Positions 18,823-27,834 of a stretch of DNA of 64,000 bases are shown here, piece after piece. The DNA lies in contig JAQSXJ010000017.1 of assembly GCA_029256725.1 (NCBI GenBank), forward strand, positions 1 to 64,000. Direction: 5' to 3'. This DNA comes from Anaerocolumna sp. Its GTDB lineage: Bacteria > Bacillota > Clostridia > Lachnospirales > Lachnospiraceae. The stretch's first letter is position 1. Each line of letters starts with the position of its first letter. The position numbers were made by a program, and so were the translations under genes. Below the pieces are notes generated by a model. It saw nothing but the letters and a program-made list of their open reading frames with translations. It was not told where the DNA came from and searched no databases.

Positions 18823-20496
18823 TTAGAACTTGCCCGGTACCTCTAATATAGCGCCTCTGCTGGCTGAAGTTACTAGAGCAGTATATCTTGCCAGGTAACC
18901 TGAGGTTACTTTGGGTTGTTTCGGCTGCCATTTTTCTCTTCGTTTATTAAGTTCTTCCTCAGAAACTGCAACATTTAAAACATTTGCTGTAATATCTATC
19001 TGAATAATATCACCTTCTTCAATCAAAGCAATGTTTCCCCCTACTGCTGCTTCAGGGCAAACATGTCCGATACTTGCTCCCCTGGAGGCACCCGAAAATC
19101 TTCCGTCCGTAATTAAAGCTACACTGGAACCAAGTCCCATACCCATAATAGCAGAGGTTGGATTAAGCATCTCTCTCATACCCGGACCACCTTTTGGTCC
19201 TTCATATCGAATAACTACTACATCGCCGGAATTGATCTTTCCGCCTTTGATTGCAACGATGGCATCATCCTCACAATCAAATACCCTTGCAGGTCCTTCG
19301 TGTTTAAGCATCTCAGGAGCTACTGCAGAACGCTTTACTACTGCAGAATCTGTAGCCAGATTACCTTTTAAGACAGCAATTCCACCTATTTCACTATATG
19401 GATTGTCAATGCTTCTTATAACCTCTGTATCCAGGTTTACGCAGTGTTCTATATTCTCTCCTACTGTTTTACCGGTTACTGTAATCAGGTCGGTATAAAG
19501 CAGGTCTTTCTTATTCAATTCATTCATTACAGCGTATACACCGCCGGCTTCATTTAGATCTTCCATATAAATATGGCCTGCCGGTGCCAGATGGCATAGA
19601 TTCGGTGTCTTAGCACTGATTTTATTGGCAATTTCAAGATTCAGATCAACTCCTGCCTCATGTGCAATAGCAGGCAGATGAAGCATACTGTTTGTGGAAC
19701 ATCCAAGCGCCATATCCACTGTCAGAGCGTTTAGGAAAGCTTCCTTTACCATAATGTCCTGTGGTCTGATATTCTTCTCCAGAAGTTCCATGATTTTCAT
19801 ACCTGCCTGTTTCGCAAGACGGATTCTTTCGGAATATACTGCTGGAATCGTACCGTTTCCTTTGAGACCCATTCCAAGTACTTCTGTGAGGCAGTTCATG
19901 CTGTTTGCCGTATACATACCGGAACAGGAACCTGCTGTAGGACACACCTTACAGGCATATTCTTCTACGTCCTCTTCTGACATCTTGCCTGCACTGTAAG
20001 CTCCAACTGCTTCAAACATACTGGAAAGGCTGGTCTTCTCTCCCTTAACTCTGCCGGCAAGCATAGGACCGCCGCTTACAAAGATAGTTGGGATATTGAC
20101 TCTGGCAGCTGCCATTAGAAGTCCCGGTACATTCTTATCACAGTTTGGCACCATTACAAGAGCATCGAAAGCGTGTGCCATTGCCATGGCTTCGGTAGAG
20201 TCTGCTATTAAGTCTCTGGTCACAAGGGAATATCTCATTCCTGTATGTCCCATGGAAATTCCGTCGCATACAGCAATTGCCGGAAACACTATAGGGGTAC
20301 CGCCTGCCATTGCAACTCCCATCTTAACTGCATCCACAATCTTGTCCAGATTCATATGACCTGGTACAATCTCATTGTAAGAACTGACGATACCAATAAG
20401 AGGTCTGCTTAGTTCCTCCTTGGTAATGCCTAGGGCATTAAAAAGCGATCTATGGGGTGCTTGTTGTATTCCTGTTTTCACTGAGTCACTGTTCAT
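18823..20496 (-). CDS. ilvD: Dihydroxy-acid dehydratase
   Basis: 557 aa. It dehydrates 2,3-dihydroxy-isovalerate and 2,3-dihydroxy-3-methylvalerate in valine and isoleucine synthesis. Fe-S cluster cysteines are in PNCDKNVPG and [16 protein letters not shown]; the C-terminal region contains [10 protein letters not shown]. It is the first gene of the ilvD-ilvB unit. A clear promoter lies at 20558-20586 and the leader of about 50 nt has only a small ACGG/CCGT hairpin, so I see no T-box or long attenuator. ATG with AAGGTGG upstream. Confidence 0.96.
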   Translation of the reverse strand: MNSDSVKTGIQQAPHRSLFNALGITKEELSRPLIGIVSSYNEIVPGHMNLDKIVDAVKMGVAMAGGTPIVFPAIAVCDGISMGHTGMRYSLVTRDLIADSTEAMAMAHAFDALVMVPNCDKNVPGLLMAAARVNIPTIFVSGGPMLAGRVKGEKTSLSSMFEAVGAYSAGKMSEEDVEEYACKVCPTAGSCSGMYTANSMNCLTEVLGMGLKGNGTIPAVYSERIRLAKQAGMKIMELLEKNIRPQDIMVKEAFLNALTVDMALGCSTNSMLHLPAIAHEAGVDLNLEIANKISAKTPNLCHLAPAGHIYMEDLNEAGGVYAVMNELNKKDLLYTDLITVTGKTVGENIEHCVNLDTEVIRSIDNPYSEIGGIAVLKGNLATDSAVVKRSAVAPEMLKHEGPARVFDCEDDAIVAIKGGKINSGDVVVIRYEGPKGGPGMREMLNPTSAIMGMGLGSSVALITDGRFSGASRGASIGHVCPEAAVGGNIALIEEGDIIQIDITANVLNVAVSEEELNKRREKWQPKQPKVTSGYLARYTALVTSASRGAILEVPGKF

Positions 20497-20557
20497 AGCA
20501 ATACCACCTTTTCTTTAATTTGACGCTGTAATGTATAAAATTACGGTGTTTCCGTAT

Positions 20558-20586
20558 ATAATAACTTAATTTAAATAAAAAATCAA
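20558..20586 (-). promoter_or_regulatory. Promoter of ilvD-ilvB
   Basis: TTGATT (20581-20586), 17-bp AT-rich spacer, TATTAT (20558-20563). Upstream of it, between this promoter and the pepT terminator, lies a GCAGGGG/CCCCTGC inverted repeat (20617-20651) of unknown role. Confidence 0.7.
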
Positions 20587-20695
20587 TACAAAAATCTTTA
20601 ATAAGATAACTTTAAGCAGGGGTTTAGTTAACATTATAATCTGCCCCTGCACTGATAAACATCTGGAACCCGCATAGTTACCTGAATGCAGTCAT

Positions 20696-20746
20696 AAAAA
20701 GAAGTATCTACCAACAGGTATTAAAGCCACCGTTGGTAAATACTTC
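20696..20746 (-). terminator. Terminator of pepT
   Basis: GAAGTATTTACCAAC pairs with GTTGGTAGATACTTC and is followed by TTTTT on the minus strand. It lies 21 nt past the pepT stop. Confidence 0.85.
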
Positions 20747-20767
20747 GTAATGTACTACTTTATGAAA

Positions 20768-22006
20768 TTATTTTGAATTTTCTTCTGTTGCATATATTTC
20801 CACAATTTTTAATAAAATTTCAACAACTTTCTCCATAGACTGTACGGGAATGTATTCGTACCTGCCGTGGAAGTTACTGCCGCCGGTGCAGATATTCGGG
20901 CAAGGCAGACCCATATAGGATAACCTGGCACCATCCGTACCGCCGCGAATAGGAACAACAATAGGTGTTACCCCTAATTCCTCCATAGCACGCCTTGCAT
21001 TATCAATTAAGTGCATATGAGGTTCAACCTTTTCTTTCATATTATAATAGGAATCCTTCACTTCAACTGCGAAAGTTCCTTCACCATATTTTTCATTAAG
21101 GTATTCTCCAATTTTTAAGAATCTTTCCTTCTTAGCTTCGAACTGTGCTTTATCATGGTCACGGATAATATAAACAGCTCTTGCAGAATCCACTGTTCCC
21201 TCCAGTGCATTTAACATATAAAATCCTTCATAATTCTCTGTATGCATAGGGTCTTCATGGGCAGGAAGCATATTCTGAAATTCCATTGCAAGCAGCAGGG
21301 CATTCACCATTTTGTTTTTGGCAGAACCAGGATGAATACTCCTACCTTGAATTTGTAACTTTCCGGATGCTGCATTGAAGTTCTCATACTCAATCTCACC
21401 TAATTCACCGCCGTCAACAGTATAGGCAAAATCCGCTCCAAAACCTTCCACATCAAAGAAATCAACACCTCTTCCTACTTCTTCATCCGGTGTAAAACCA
21501 ATCTGAATAGTTCCATGCTCAATTTCAGGATGTGTCAGAAGAGTTTCAGCAAGAGTCATAATTTCTGCAACACCTGCTTTGTCATCTGCTCCCAAAAGAG
21601 TAGTTCCATCCGTTACGATTAAGTCTTTACCCTTGGAAAGAGTTAAACTTGGATAATCAATATCGTTCATTTTTATGTTCAGCTCTTTATTCAGTACAAT
21701 TTCACCACCGTCATAATTCTTGATGATCTGTGGTTTAACATCTTTTCCGCTGATTGCATTGGAAGTATCCATATGGGATACAAAACCGATTACGGGAAGT
21801 TTTTTGCTTGTATTAGCCGGTATAGTAGCATACACATAGCAATTATCAGACAGTCTTACATTGGAAGCTCCGATTTCCTTTAATTCCTTTACAAGAATTT
21901 TTGCCAGATTTCTTTGTTTCTCTGTGCTGGGTACAGCCTCAACATCGTCTTGGGATTGGGTATCTACTTTTACATATTCTAAAAATCTTTCAATAACATT
22001 TTTCAT
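20768..22006 (-). CDS. pepT: Peptidase T (tripeptide aminopeptidase)
   Basis: 412 aa, the normal length of this M20 zinc exopeptidase, which removes N-terminal residues from tripeptides in the cytoplasm. Metal-site motifs are present: [27 protein letters not shown] and TVDGGELG; the late His is in [11 protein letters not shown]. The start [15 protein letters not shown] is chosen because TGGAGAAAAATT lies upstream and family homology begins here; 22 more open codons upstream overlap the hairpin-rich leader and look non-coding. Monocistronic, with its own terminator. Confidence 0.95.
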   Translation of the reverse strand: MKNVIERFLEYVKVDTQSQDDVEAVPSTEKQRNLAKILVKELKEIGASNVRLSDNCYVYATIPANTSKKLPVIGFVSHMDTSNAISGKDVKPQIIKNYDGGEIVLNKELNIKMNDIDYPSLTLSKGKDLIVTDGTTLLGADDKAGVAEIMTLAETLLTHPEIEHGTIQIGFTPDEEVGRGVDFFDVEGFGADFAYTVDGGELGEIEYENFNAASGKLQIQGRSIHPGSAKNKMVNALLLAMEFQNMLPAHEDPMHTENYEGFYMLNALEGTVDSARAVYIIRDHDKAQFEAKKERFLKIGEYLNEKYGEGTFAVEVKDSYYNMKEKVEPHMHLIDNARRAMEELGVTPIVVPIRGGTDGARLSYMGLPCPNICTGGSNFHGRYEYIPVQSMEKVVEILLKIVEIYATEENSK

Positions 22007-22022
22007 AATTTTTCTCCATTCC

Positions 22023-22170
22023 TGCACATGTATTTTGTGCATCTGAATTTGTGCCGAGGATTTCGCAGGCACAAACTTGTGGCCAAACGTGTATTTCTTT
22101 CAACCTACACAGTTAATCTGAGATATTGCCGCTAAATTAATTGATACAAAGAGAGTCCTCTGTAAGCGGC
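22023..22170 (-). promoter_or_regulatory. Hairpin-rich leader upstream of pepT
   Basis: Three inverted repeats lie in series on the transcript: GCCGCT/AGCGGC (22128-22170) with an inner ACAGAG/CTCTTTGT pairing, TTTGTGCC/GGCACAAA (about 22049-22076), and TGCAC/GTGCA close to the ribosome binding site. None has a T tract. They suggest a structured 5' untranslated region, but no known riboswitch class is recognised. Confidence 0.35.
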
Positions 22171-22246
22171 AACCTTTCTTCTATTATTTTTACATAAAAG
22201 CTATTGATTCTGGTACAATCTATTGCTTATATGCATCTGTCTCTTA

Positions 22247-22310
22247 GGACAATCTGTCTGATGGACAATCTGTCTGATGGACAATCTGTCTGATGGACAA
22301 TCTGTCTGTT
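22247..22310. repeat. Tandem array, four 16-bp units
   Basis: Unit GGACAATCTGTCTGAT is repeated at 22247, 22263, 22279 and 22295 (the last ends GTT). Each unit contains the hyphenated palindrome GACA-ATC-TGTC. It lies in the 352-bp gap between pepT and the EamA-like gene, 49 bp beyond the EamA-like stop. Confidence 0.85.
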
Positions 22311-22358
22311 AGACAGAGTTTAATAGCTGATATAACATCACACGTGTGCCTGTACATA

Positions 22359-22772
22359 TTATAAAACCAATACAAGCATTCCAATTGTAATTATTACACC
22401 ACCTAAAATGGTTTTGGCATTGAGAGGTTCACCGAGAAATAAAAATGCTAGAATCATAGTTATAACAACGCTGAATTTGTCAATTGGAACAACTTTGGAA
22501 GCATCTCCTATTTGCAGTGCTTTGAAATAGCATAACCAAGAAAGCCCCGTTGCTATACCGGATAAAATTAGAAATATCCAGCTCTTTTGTGTGATGTCCG
22601 GTATTTCTTTATACTTACCTGTTAGGAAAACTATAAGCCACGCCATGAATAGTACAACAATGGTTCTAATAGCTGTACCAACATTGGAATTCATGTTCTT
22701 CATACCGGTTTTCGCAAGGATTGAGGTTACTGCTGCAAAAAAAGCTGACAATAATGCGTAAAAAATCCACAT
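22359..22772 (-). CDS. EamA-like small transporter (half-size DMT family)
   Basis: 137 aa with about five hydrophobic helices, equivalent to one EamA domain (full DMT exporters carry two). The start FYALLSAFFAAVTSILAKTG and the end VITMILAFLFLGEPLNAKTILGGVIITIGMLVL match the EamA pattern. Short members of this kind are thought to act as dimers in export of small molecules; the substrate is unknown. ATG with GGGAGATAGTAAA upstream. A single-gene unit. Confidence 0.82.
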   Translation of the reverse strand: MWIFYALLSAFFAAVTSILAKTGMKNMNSNVGTAIRTIVVLFMAWLIVFLTGKYKEIPDITQKSWIFLILSGIATGLSWLCYFKALQIGDASKVVPIDKFSVVITMILAFLFLGEPLNAKTILGGVIITIGMLVLVL

Positions 22773-22926
22773 TTTACTATCTCCCTTCTCTGTTCTATTG
22801 TATACAAAAGAGTTGAAATTCTCAAGTGTTTTTTGCTTGTAAAAAATAGGATTTACACTATCCTTATACTCTATTTTCTTTGACTCAAAATCATACAGTA
22901 ATTGCTCCTAGAATACAGCCCTCAGT

Positions 22927-23128
22927 TTATTTTGCTACTTTTGCCGAGAAGCCAGAATATCCTTCTTTAAACACAGTCTTTAACCCTTGTATGCCATTTT
23001 TTTGCCAGCATTCCACCAAGTAAAACATTCCGCTCATACAGGCAAAATTTTCATAATAATTGCCATAAATAGCATCATATAAGTACTTGTCCTGTTCTTG
23101 CTTTTGCTATAGTTGATTCTAATTTCAT
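22927..23128 (-). pseudogene. Remnant of a small unidentified gene, frameshifted
   Basis: An ATG at 23126-23128 with AAAGGGA upstream opens a frame (MKLESTIAKARTG) that stops after 17 codons. An overlapping second frame continues with a protein-like sequence (DKYLYDAIYGNYYENFA, later MFYLVECWQKNGIQGL) to TAA at 22927-22929. The two pieces look like one short protein of about 65 aa split by an indel. I do not recognise the family. The 400-bp gap here holds nothing else obvious. Confidence 0.45.
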
Positions 23129-23200
23129 CTTATCCCTTTCGTGTTATCCAAATCATAGATTTGATATTCTTAATCTGTAGTTGAAAATACTCCTTTACCT

Positions 23201-23692
23201 TCAACCTATCTCTTGTAAACTAAACTTCACTCTTTCCAATTGATAATAGGATAATACTCTATCATCATAAACATGAACAAATCCCAGTTTCTCTAACACA
23301 TGCTTGCTTCGATAATTCCTATGTACCGTATCGGCATAAATTGTTTTAAGGTTCAATGTCTTAAAACCATATGTAAGAATAAGTCTTTCTGCTTCTGTAC
23401 CATAACCCTTGTTTTTAACTTTATCCTCTGCCATTACAATGCTCAGGGTTGCACAAGCATTTATAGTATCAATACGTTTTAGCTGGATTTCACCGATTAC
23501 AACATCATCACAGGCAATAGCAAAAAATACTCTGGAAGAATCCAATACCTTAAGTTCATAATACTGATCTGCTCTTTCTTCATTATATACATATTCTACT
23601 TCTGTCATCATCGGATCAGAAATGTACTTCTTATAGAACTCATGACATCTATCCCTTGTATATGGTAAAAGGGATATTTTCTCCTCTTGCAT
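23201..23692 (-). CDS. GNAT family N-acetyltransferase
   Basis: 163 aa. RimJ/RimL-like GNAT: the acetyl-CoA loop region is KVKNKGYGTEAERLILTYGF, and the late motif is NYRSKHVLEKLGFVHVYDD. It transfers an acetyl group to an unknown amine, perhaps a protein N-terminus or a small molecule. The start MQEEKISLLPYTRD has AAGGAGAATGAGCGG upstream; the longer frame has no better site. No linked genes point to a substrate. Confidence 0.85.
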   Translation of the reverse strand: MQEEKISLLPYTRDRCHEFYKKYISDPMMTEVEYVYNEERADQYYELKVLDSSRVFFAIACDDVVIGEIQLKRIDTINACATLSIVMAEDKVKNKGYGTEAERLILTYGFKTLNLKTIYADTVHRNYRSKHVLEKLGFVHVYDDRVLSYYQLERVKFSLQEIG

Positions 23693-23927
23693 CCGCTCAT
23701 TCTCCTTACACGTCAAATCATAAACTATCTTTCTATAATTCACATTGATTATATCAATCACCACTCACTACTTCTATAAAGGAATAATTGAATCAGCTCA
23801 ATCATTCTTTGAGTTGTACTTTTTTTATTTTATTACCTATATTAAATTAATGTACTATACAGTATAATAATGTGTATATTACTTCATTTACATGTTAATT
23901 AATCATTATCTAAAGGAGGTATTTGAT

Positions 23928-24293
23928 ATGTTGTTTATCTTTCTTAATATCTGGATTTTTATTGCTCTTCCTCTATTAATGTCATTAGTATGCATATCTA
24001 TGGACAGTTCAATTAGCGATAACAGGAATAAAAGTGCAGGTTATAGAACCAAAATTTCTATGAAATCCCAGAATAACTGGAATGTAGCTAACAGAACCTT
24101 TGGTTATTGTTCTTTAGTCATCGCCTTCTTAAATGTAGTGGCTGTTATTCTGACATATAAAGTACTGATTCCAAATAAACTTATTGATAACGGAGTTCAG
24201 AGCTTATACATTAATATACCAGTTTTTGTTTTAGGTTTTGCAGGGTCGATAATTTATACCGAGCTTAAATTAAAAAATAAAAAAAACCTATAA
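23928..24293 (+). CDS. SdpI-like integral membrane protein
   Basis: 121 aa with three hydrophobic helices (about 2-22, 50-72 and 88-108). The segment GYRTKISMKSQNNWNVANRT is the SdpI/YhfL family signature. In Bacillus, SdpI gives immunity to the SdpC toxin; most homologues have unknown roles. No SdpC-like gene is present here, so immunity cannot be claimed. Start at 23928 with TAAAGGAGG upstream; 12 open codons before it lack a ribosome binding site. Confidence 0.8.
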   Translation: MLFIFLNIWIFIALPLLMSLVCISMDSSISDNRNKSAGYRTKISMKSQNNWNVANRTFGYCSLVIAFLNVVAVILTYKVLIPNKLIDNGVQSLYINIPVFVLGFAGSIIYTELKLKNKKNL

Positions 24294-24350
24294 AAGAATA
24301 AAAATTGCAGTACACCGTAATTATAAATAATCTGTTCTGGGGGAAATTCT

Positions 24351-24752
24351 ATGGATTTTACAAAACCAATTCATATTGCTTATTTCAGTGGTACCGGTGG
24401 TACCTCTCTGGTTGTTGAAGCATTAAAAAATTCTCTTCTCAGCAAAGGGCAAACCGTGACAACAACAGATGTAAGTAAAAATACCTGTAAAGAGTTGAAT
24501 GATGATTTACTGATAATACTCTTTCCTGTATACGCCTTTAATGCTCCCAAACCTATCGAGAAATGGCTTAAACGTATACCGATAGTACATAATAAGGCTC
24601 ATGCTGCTGTCATCTCCGTATCCGGAGGAGGTGAAATATCTCCAAATACTGCCTGTCGTATGAGAACAAAGGTGTTTCCACCGGTTAAAAGCATTACAAA
24701 AGGATTGTTATTAACTGGAGTGCGAAGATATCTCAAAGATTATTTCTTATAA
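24351..24752 (+). pseudogene. Truncated flavodoxin-like (EFR1-type) protein
   Basis: 133 aa. Residues 1-105 are a flavodoxin-like fold with the FMN phosphate loop YFSGTGGTS, the mid motif FPVYAFNAP and VSGGGEISPNTACR. EFR1-type proteins continue with more flavodoxin residues and a 4Cys ferredoxin domain; here the frame instead jumps to a basic 28-residue end (KSITKGLLLTGVRRYLK) with no Cys pairs. An internal deletion of the middle is the likeliest reading. A GGGGGAAATTCT site precedes the ATG, so a short product may still be made. Confidence 0.6.
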
Positions 24753-24765
24753 TTTATATATTTAA

Positions 24766-25413
24766 TTATGTATTAGCCTGTTTATTTACAAGCTTATTAT
24801 CAAAGGTATAAACAAAAGATAAGAAGAACACAAAAAGCTGAAGCGTAAAGATAACCAATCTTTCAGACAGACCCAGTATATTAAGCTGCATTCCCATACC
24901 TATGGGGTTAGTTGCTCCAAATATAGTTATAAGGAACGCTGTTAGAAGACAGATTCGTCCCAGAATTTTGAGCTTATCTTTTCTCAGATAACCAAGGGCA
25001 ATTATAAAAGTCGAGAGAATAGTTGTAAATACCACTACCACCGTAACAATAATATGCATCATATTCTGAAAGTTCATTTCATTTTTATCACCTGTTAGAG
25101 GGAACAGGTTGTAACCAACAACTGTTGTAACTGCCATAACAGAGAACAGGATATAACCTATCCTGGTGACAAAATTATTTTCTTTCCAGGTTCGTAGAAT
25201 CATACCTAAAGTAAATACCAGAAAACTTATTCCATAAATCAAGGTGAATACTCTTAATAGATTTGCATTGGGTGCACCATCTGCAGTCAGAGAACTAATA
25301 TCTGTAGTTATAGGATTGTATTCCTTCCATAACATCTGTCCTAAAAATACATGCAGAAAATAAAAGAAAGCACTTATCATGCCTAAAGGCATAAGCCATT
25401 TTATAATTTTCAT
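24766..25413 (-). CDS. DUF998 family membrane protein
   Basis: 215 aa with about six hydrophobic helices. The pattern FLGQMLWKEYNPITTDISSL, then YGISFLVFTLGMIL and GYNLFPLTGD, is typical of DUF998. Function is unknown. The start MKIIKWLMPLG is preferred because AAAGGA lies 5 nt upstream; starts 8 codons (MLN) or 5 codons (MERN) earlier are possible, the second with AAGGA upstream. It is convergent with the truncated flavodoxin gene, with a 13-nt gap and no visible terminator. Confidence 0.78.
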   Translation of the reverse strand: MKIIKWLMPLGMISAFFYFLHVFLGQMLWKEYNPITTDISSLTADGAPNANLLRVFTLIYGISFLVFTLGMILRTWKENNFVTRIGYILFSVMAVTTVVGYNLFPLTGDKNEMNFQNMMHIIVTVVVVFTTILSTFIIALGYLRKDKLKILGRICLLTAFLITIFGATNPIGMGMQLNILGLSERLVIFTLQLFVFFLSFVYTFDNKLVNKQANT

Positions 25414-25601
25414 AACATTCCTTTCCATATTTAACATATCCTTCTCTTTCGATCACGTATTATTCCAATTGCTGTTTTTTGCTTTATGGAGTATTATACA
25501 TCAGCTCTTACATAATAACTATCCTTACTTTTAATATTGGTTGATTTTTTATATTTTTAATAATTTAAGCTAAGCATTAAATTACAATATTATTTAGTTT
25601 C

Positions 25602-25639
25602 AAAAAAAGCGTAATCTTAGGAAAATCCCTTAATCACGC
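25602..25639 (-). terminator. Terminator of the Ntn-hydrolase gene
   Basis: GCGTGATT pairs with GATTACGC allowing G-U pairs, and GGG with CCT nearer the loop; seven T follow on the minus strand. It lies just past the frameshifted tail of the upstream gene. Confidence 0.75.
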
Positions 25640-25679
25640 CTTTTGGTTAAATAATTTGTTATTCATTTATATAATTTTG

Positions 25680-25758
25680 TTATTCATTTATATGACATAA
25701 ATTAATCTTTTCGCCATTACCAACGACAATAAATTCATAATTACAATTATCATTAATT
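25680..25758 (-). other. Out-of-frame C-terminal tail of the Ntn-hydrolase gene
   Basis: Directly after the stop, the +1 frame continues as protein-like sequence (LVIEINDNCNYEFIVVGNGE, then KINLCHINE) to TAA at 25680-25682. Removing one A from TTAAAG near 25765 would join it to the preceding gene. A direct repeat TTGTTATTCATTTATAT occurs twice here, at about 25656 and 25676. Confidence 0.5.
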
Positions 25759-26331
25759 TCAATCACTAATCTTTAATTTTTTAGTGAATATATGACTATT
25801 CACCCCTGCATCAATGGTCGCAATATAACGTATATAATCATTCATTGTTGTTTCTATAGCCTTTTCAGCTTTATGATACATTGGGTACTGAACGGCATTT
25901 TTCTGGATATCGCTGCCCAGCGTTATATATTTGATTTCTTCTTCATCTACCGGTGAAAAATTATTTATCTCATACTGATCTGCAGAAGTAAAACCAAAGA
26001 GAAGAATTCTATCATTTTCTCTGCCTGCAACTAGAAAAGATACCTTACTGTCCTCAATTCCTTTGGCAAGTTCACATAGGTCATAGATAACTGTTGTAGG
26101 TTTTAGAGTATTGATATCTACATTTGAGTCTTCTGCTAATTTACGATATTCATTAATTATAAATTCGCAGTCCTCTATCATTCCAATGTATCCAACGATG
26201 CAATCGTCGTTAAGAAATAATATTTTTTCATAATCTTCAGATGTTATTTCACTAGTTTCAAAATCAAGTGCAGTTCCATCACACTTTACAACTACTCTAT
26301 TCATGTTTGCTACAGCCATTACTATACTCAT
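25759..26331 (-). CDS. HslV/proteasome-beta-like Ntn hydrolase, probably C-terminally frameshifted
   Basis: 190 aa. Its order of motifs follows HslV: SIVMAVANMNRVVVKCDGTA (compare TTIV...VVIAGDGQ), YEKILFLNDDCIVGYIGM (compare KVRRL...AGFAG), then a late YITLGSD (compare IAIGSG). After Met removal, Ser2 would be the N-terminal nucleophile instead of Thr. No HslU, Clp or proteasome ATPase is nearby. The role is unknown and could be peptidase-like or a non-proteolytic Ntn enzyme. ATG with AAGGAGATAAAG upstream. The last residues (KLKISD) probably follow an indel; see 25680-25758. Assignment is from pattern resemblance only. Confidence 0.6.
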   Translation of the reverse strand: MSIVMAVANMNRVVVKCDGTALDFETSEITSEDYEKILFLNDDCIVGYIGMIEDCEFIINEYRKLAEDSNVDINTLKPTTVIYDLCELAKGIEDSKVSFLVAGRENDRILLFGFTSADQYEINNFSPVDEEEIKYITLGSDIQKNAVQYPMYHKAEKAIETTMNDYIRYIATIDAGVNSHIFTKKLKISD

Positions 26332-26686
26332 CTTTATCTCCTTAAGTTACGCTGATCTTTCGCGATTTAAATTATAATCTATATCATTTATGATGTTTTC
26401 AATGGTTTCAATGTTTGCAGGAATCTTAATTTATATTCAGTTTATCTTTTAGATCTGGATATATTTTTAATATAATTTTCTTTTTATGATGGAGAAGCAT
26501 TAATATAATATGTCTTAGAAAAGTAAAAAGCACAACTGCATCTATAATAAAGTAAAATGATGTTATTGTCTACAAAAAACTTAATTAATACAACTTTCAT
26601 ATATCATTTATACAACAGAAGTACTTTCCGTAGTCAAAAATTACATGCTCTTGTATGAGATAATCCACGTTACTGATTGCATAACT
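26332..26686. other. Intergenic region upstream of the Ntn-hydrolase gene
   Basis: About 355 bp, very AT-rich. It should contain the promoter of the Ntn-hydrolase gene (a TATAAT box near 26370 with a poorly spaced TTGAAA). I see no ORF, repeat or RNA gene. Confidence 0.4.
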
Positions 26687-26731
26687 AAAAAAACGCAATC
26701 CCTGGAAAACCTTGATTCTCCTTAGATTGCG
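26687..26731 (-). terminator. Terminator of the yqeG-aroK-aroQ-efp unit
   Basis: CGCAATC pairs with GATTGCG around an inner small hairpin and is followed by seven T on the minus strand, 26 nt past the original efp stop. Confidence 0.85.
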
Positions 26732-26756
26732 CTCATATTATTCTTTGATATTGTCG

Positions 26757-27250
26757 TTACACTCTCTTTAAGTATTCGCCAGTTCTTGTATCAATACTGA
26801 TCTTGTCACCTTCTTCTACGAATAAAGGTACATAAACAGTTGCTCCGGTTTCAACTACGGCAGGCCGAATAACTGAGGCTCGATAGCAAATACTTGTCCG
26901 TTATGGGAAAGCATCTTAACCATATCGTTCTCTTTAACGAACTTCAAAGAATCTCCAACGGAATCCTCATTAAGACCAAACTGATCAAATGTGTTTACAT
27001 CCATGAAGTTATAAAGCTCTCCGTCATTGTATAAGTACTGCATATCGGAACGTTCAATGTGAGCCTGTGGACACTTCTCAGTAGGTCTGAAAGTTCTTTC
27101 GATAACTCCACCATTCTTAATATTTCTAAGCTTTGTACGAACGAAAGCAGCTCCTTTTCCGGGTTTTACATGCTGAAATTCAATTACCTGGTAAACATTA
27201 TTATCTAATTCGATAGTTAAGCCATTTCTAAAATCGCCTGCTGATACCAT
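26757..27250 (-). pseudogene. efp: Elongation factor P, disrupted by an internal deletion
   Basis: EF-P helps ribosomes through polyproline stretches. The start [16 protein letters not shown] has AAGGAGG upstream, and domains I and II are intact, including the modifiable Lys loop [14 protein letters not shown]. The frame follows the family to VFAIEP, then ends QLFGLP-stop at 26855. In the next frame the normal end resumes ([20 protein letters not shown] to GEYLKRV) and stops at 26757. Compared with the family, about 24 residues (the PLFVELEV...GATK part) and the reading frame are missing, so domain III is lost. The junction is near 26863-26868. It is either a real deletion or an assembly error. 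A second efp elsewhere would be needed for normal function. Confidence 0.85.
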
Positions 27251-27369
27251 AAATGATATTTTCCTCCTTAAATTAACTACACTATAGTTTATCTTATTCA
27301 ACAATTTTTTTCAACTATTTTTTATAAAAGCGTAAAAAAACATACAATTAGAACGATTTCGTATTTTCG

Positions 27370-27804
27370 CTATTTTACCATTGATAATATAGCATCAATA
27401 GCCAACAGATAACCTTTCAGCCCAAGACCCACTATCTGACCGGTACACACAGGAGCCGTTACAGATACATGCCTGAATTCTTCCCGTTTATGGACGTTAG
27501 ATATATGTACCTCAATAATTGGCACAGTAATAGATGCCAGCGCATCTCTTATTGCATAACTGTAATGAGTAAACGCACCGGGGTTAATAATTATACCCTG
27601 TGTCCCGTCAAAATATGCTTCCTGAATCCGGTCAATAATATTGCCTTCCGTATTGCTCTGAAAGATATCAACAGTTATGTTCTCACTTATTCCTTTTTCC
27701 TGTATGAGGGACTTTAGATAACTGTAATCTTCAGCTCCGTATACGGATTTCTCCCGAATACCCAAAAAGTTCAGATTGGGACCGTTAATAACCAGCAGTT
27801 TCAT
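27370..27804 (-). CDS. aroQ: Type II 3-dehydroquinate dehydratase
   Basis: 144 aa, the normal length. It dehydrates 3-dehydroquinate in the shikimate pathway as a dodecamer. Conserved motifs: LLVINGPNLNFLGIRE, QSNTEGNIID, INPGAFTHYSYAIRDAL and EVHISNVHKREEFRH (catalytic His and Arg). It lies 30 nt after aroK and upstream of efp, so it is part of the yqeG-aroK-aroQ-efp unit. ATG with AGGAGGAACAGTTACA upstream. Confidence 0.96.
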   Translation of the reverse strand: MKLLVINGPNLNFLGIREKSVYGAEDYSYLKSLIQEKGISENITVDIFQSNTEGNIIDRIQEAYFDGTQGIIINPGAFTHYSYAIRDALASITVPIIEVHISNVHKREEFRHVSVTAPVCTGQIVGLGLKGYLLAIDAILSMVK

Positions 27805-27834
27805 TGTAACTGTTCCTCCTGTTTGCTCTTTACA

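Noticed and set aside
20497..20767. T-box or branched-chain attenuator before ilvD
   Set aside because: No T-box core (GGGTGG...CCGCG type) is present. The large hairpin belongs to the pepT terminator, and the ilvD promoter lies downstream of both inverted repeats.
22247..22310. CRISPR array
   Set aside because: The units are directly abutting 16-mers with no spacers, and there are no cas genes in the window.
23928..24293. Sdp toxin-immunity system
   Set aside because: Only the SdpI-like membrane protein is present. There is no SdpC-like toxin, SdpA/B or SdpR nearby, so an immunity role is not supported.
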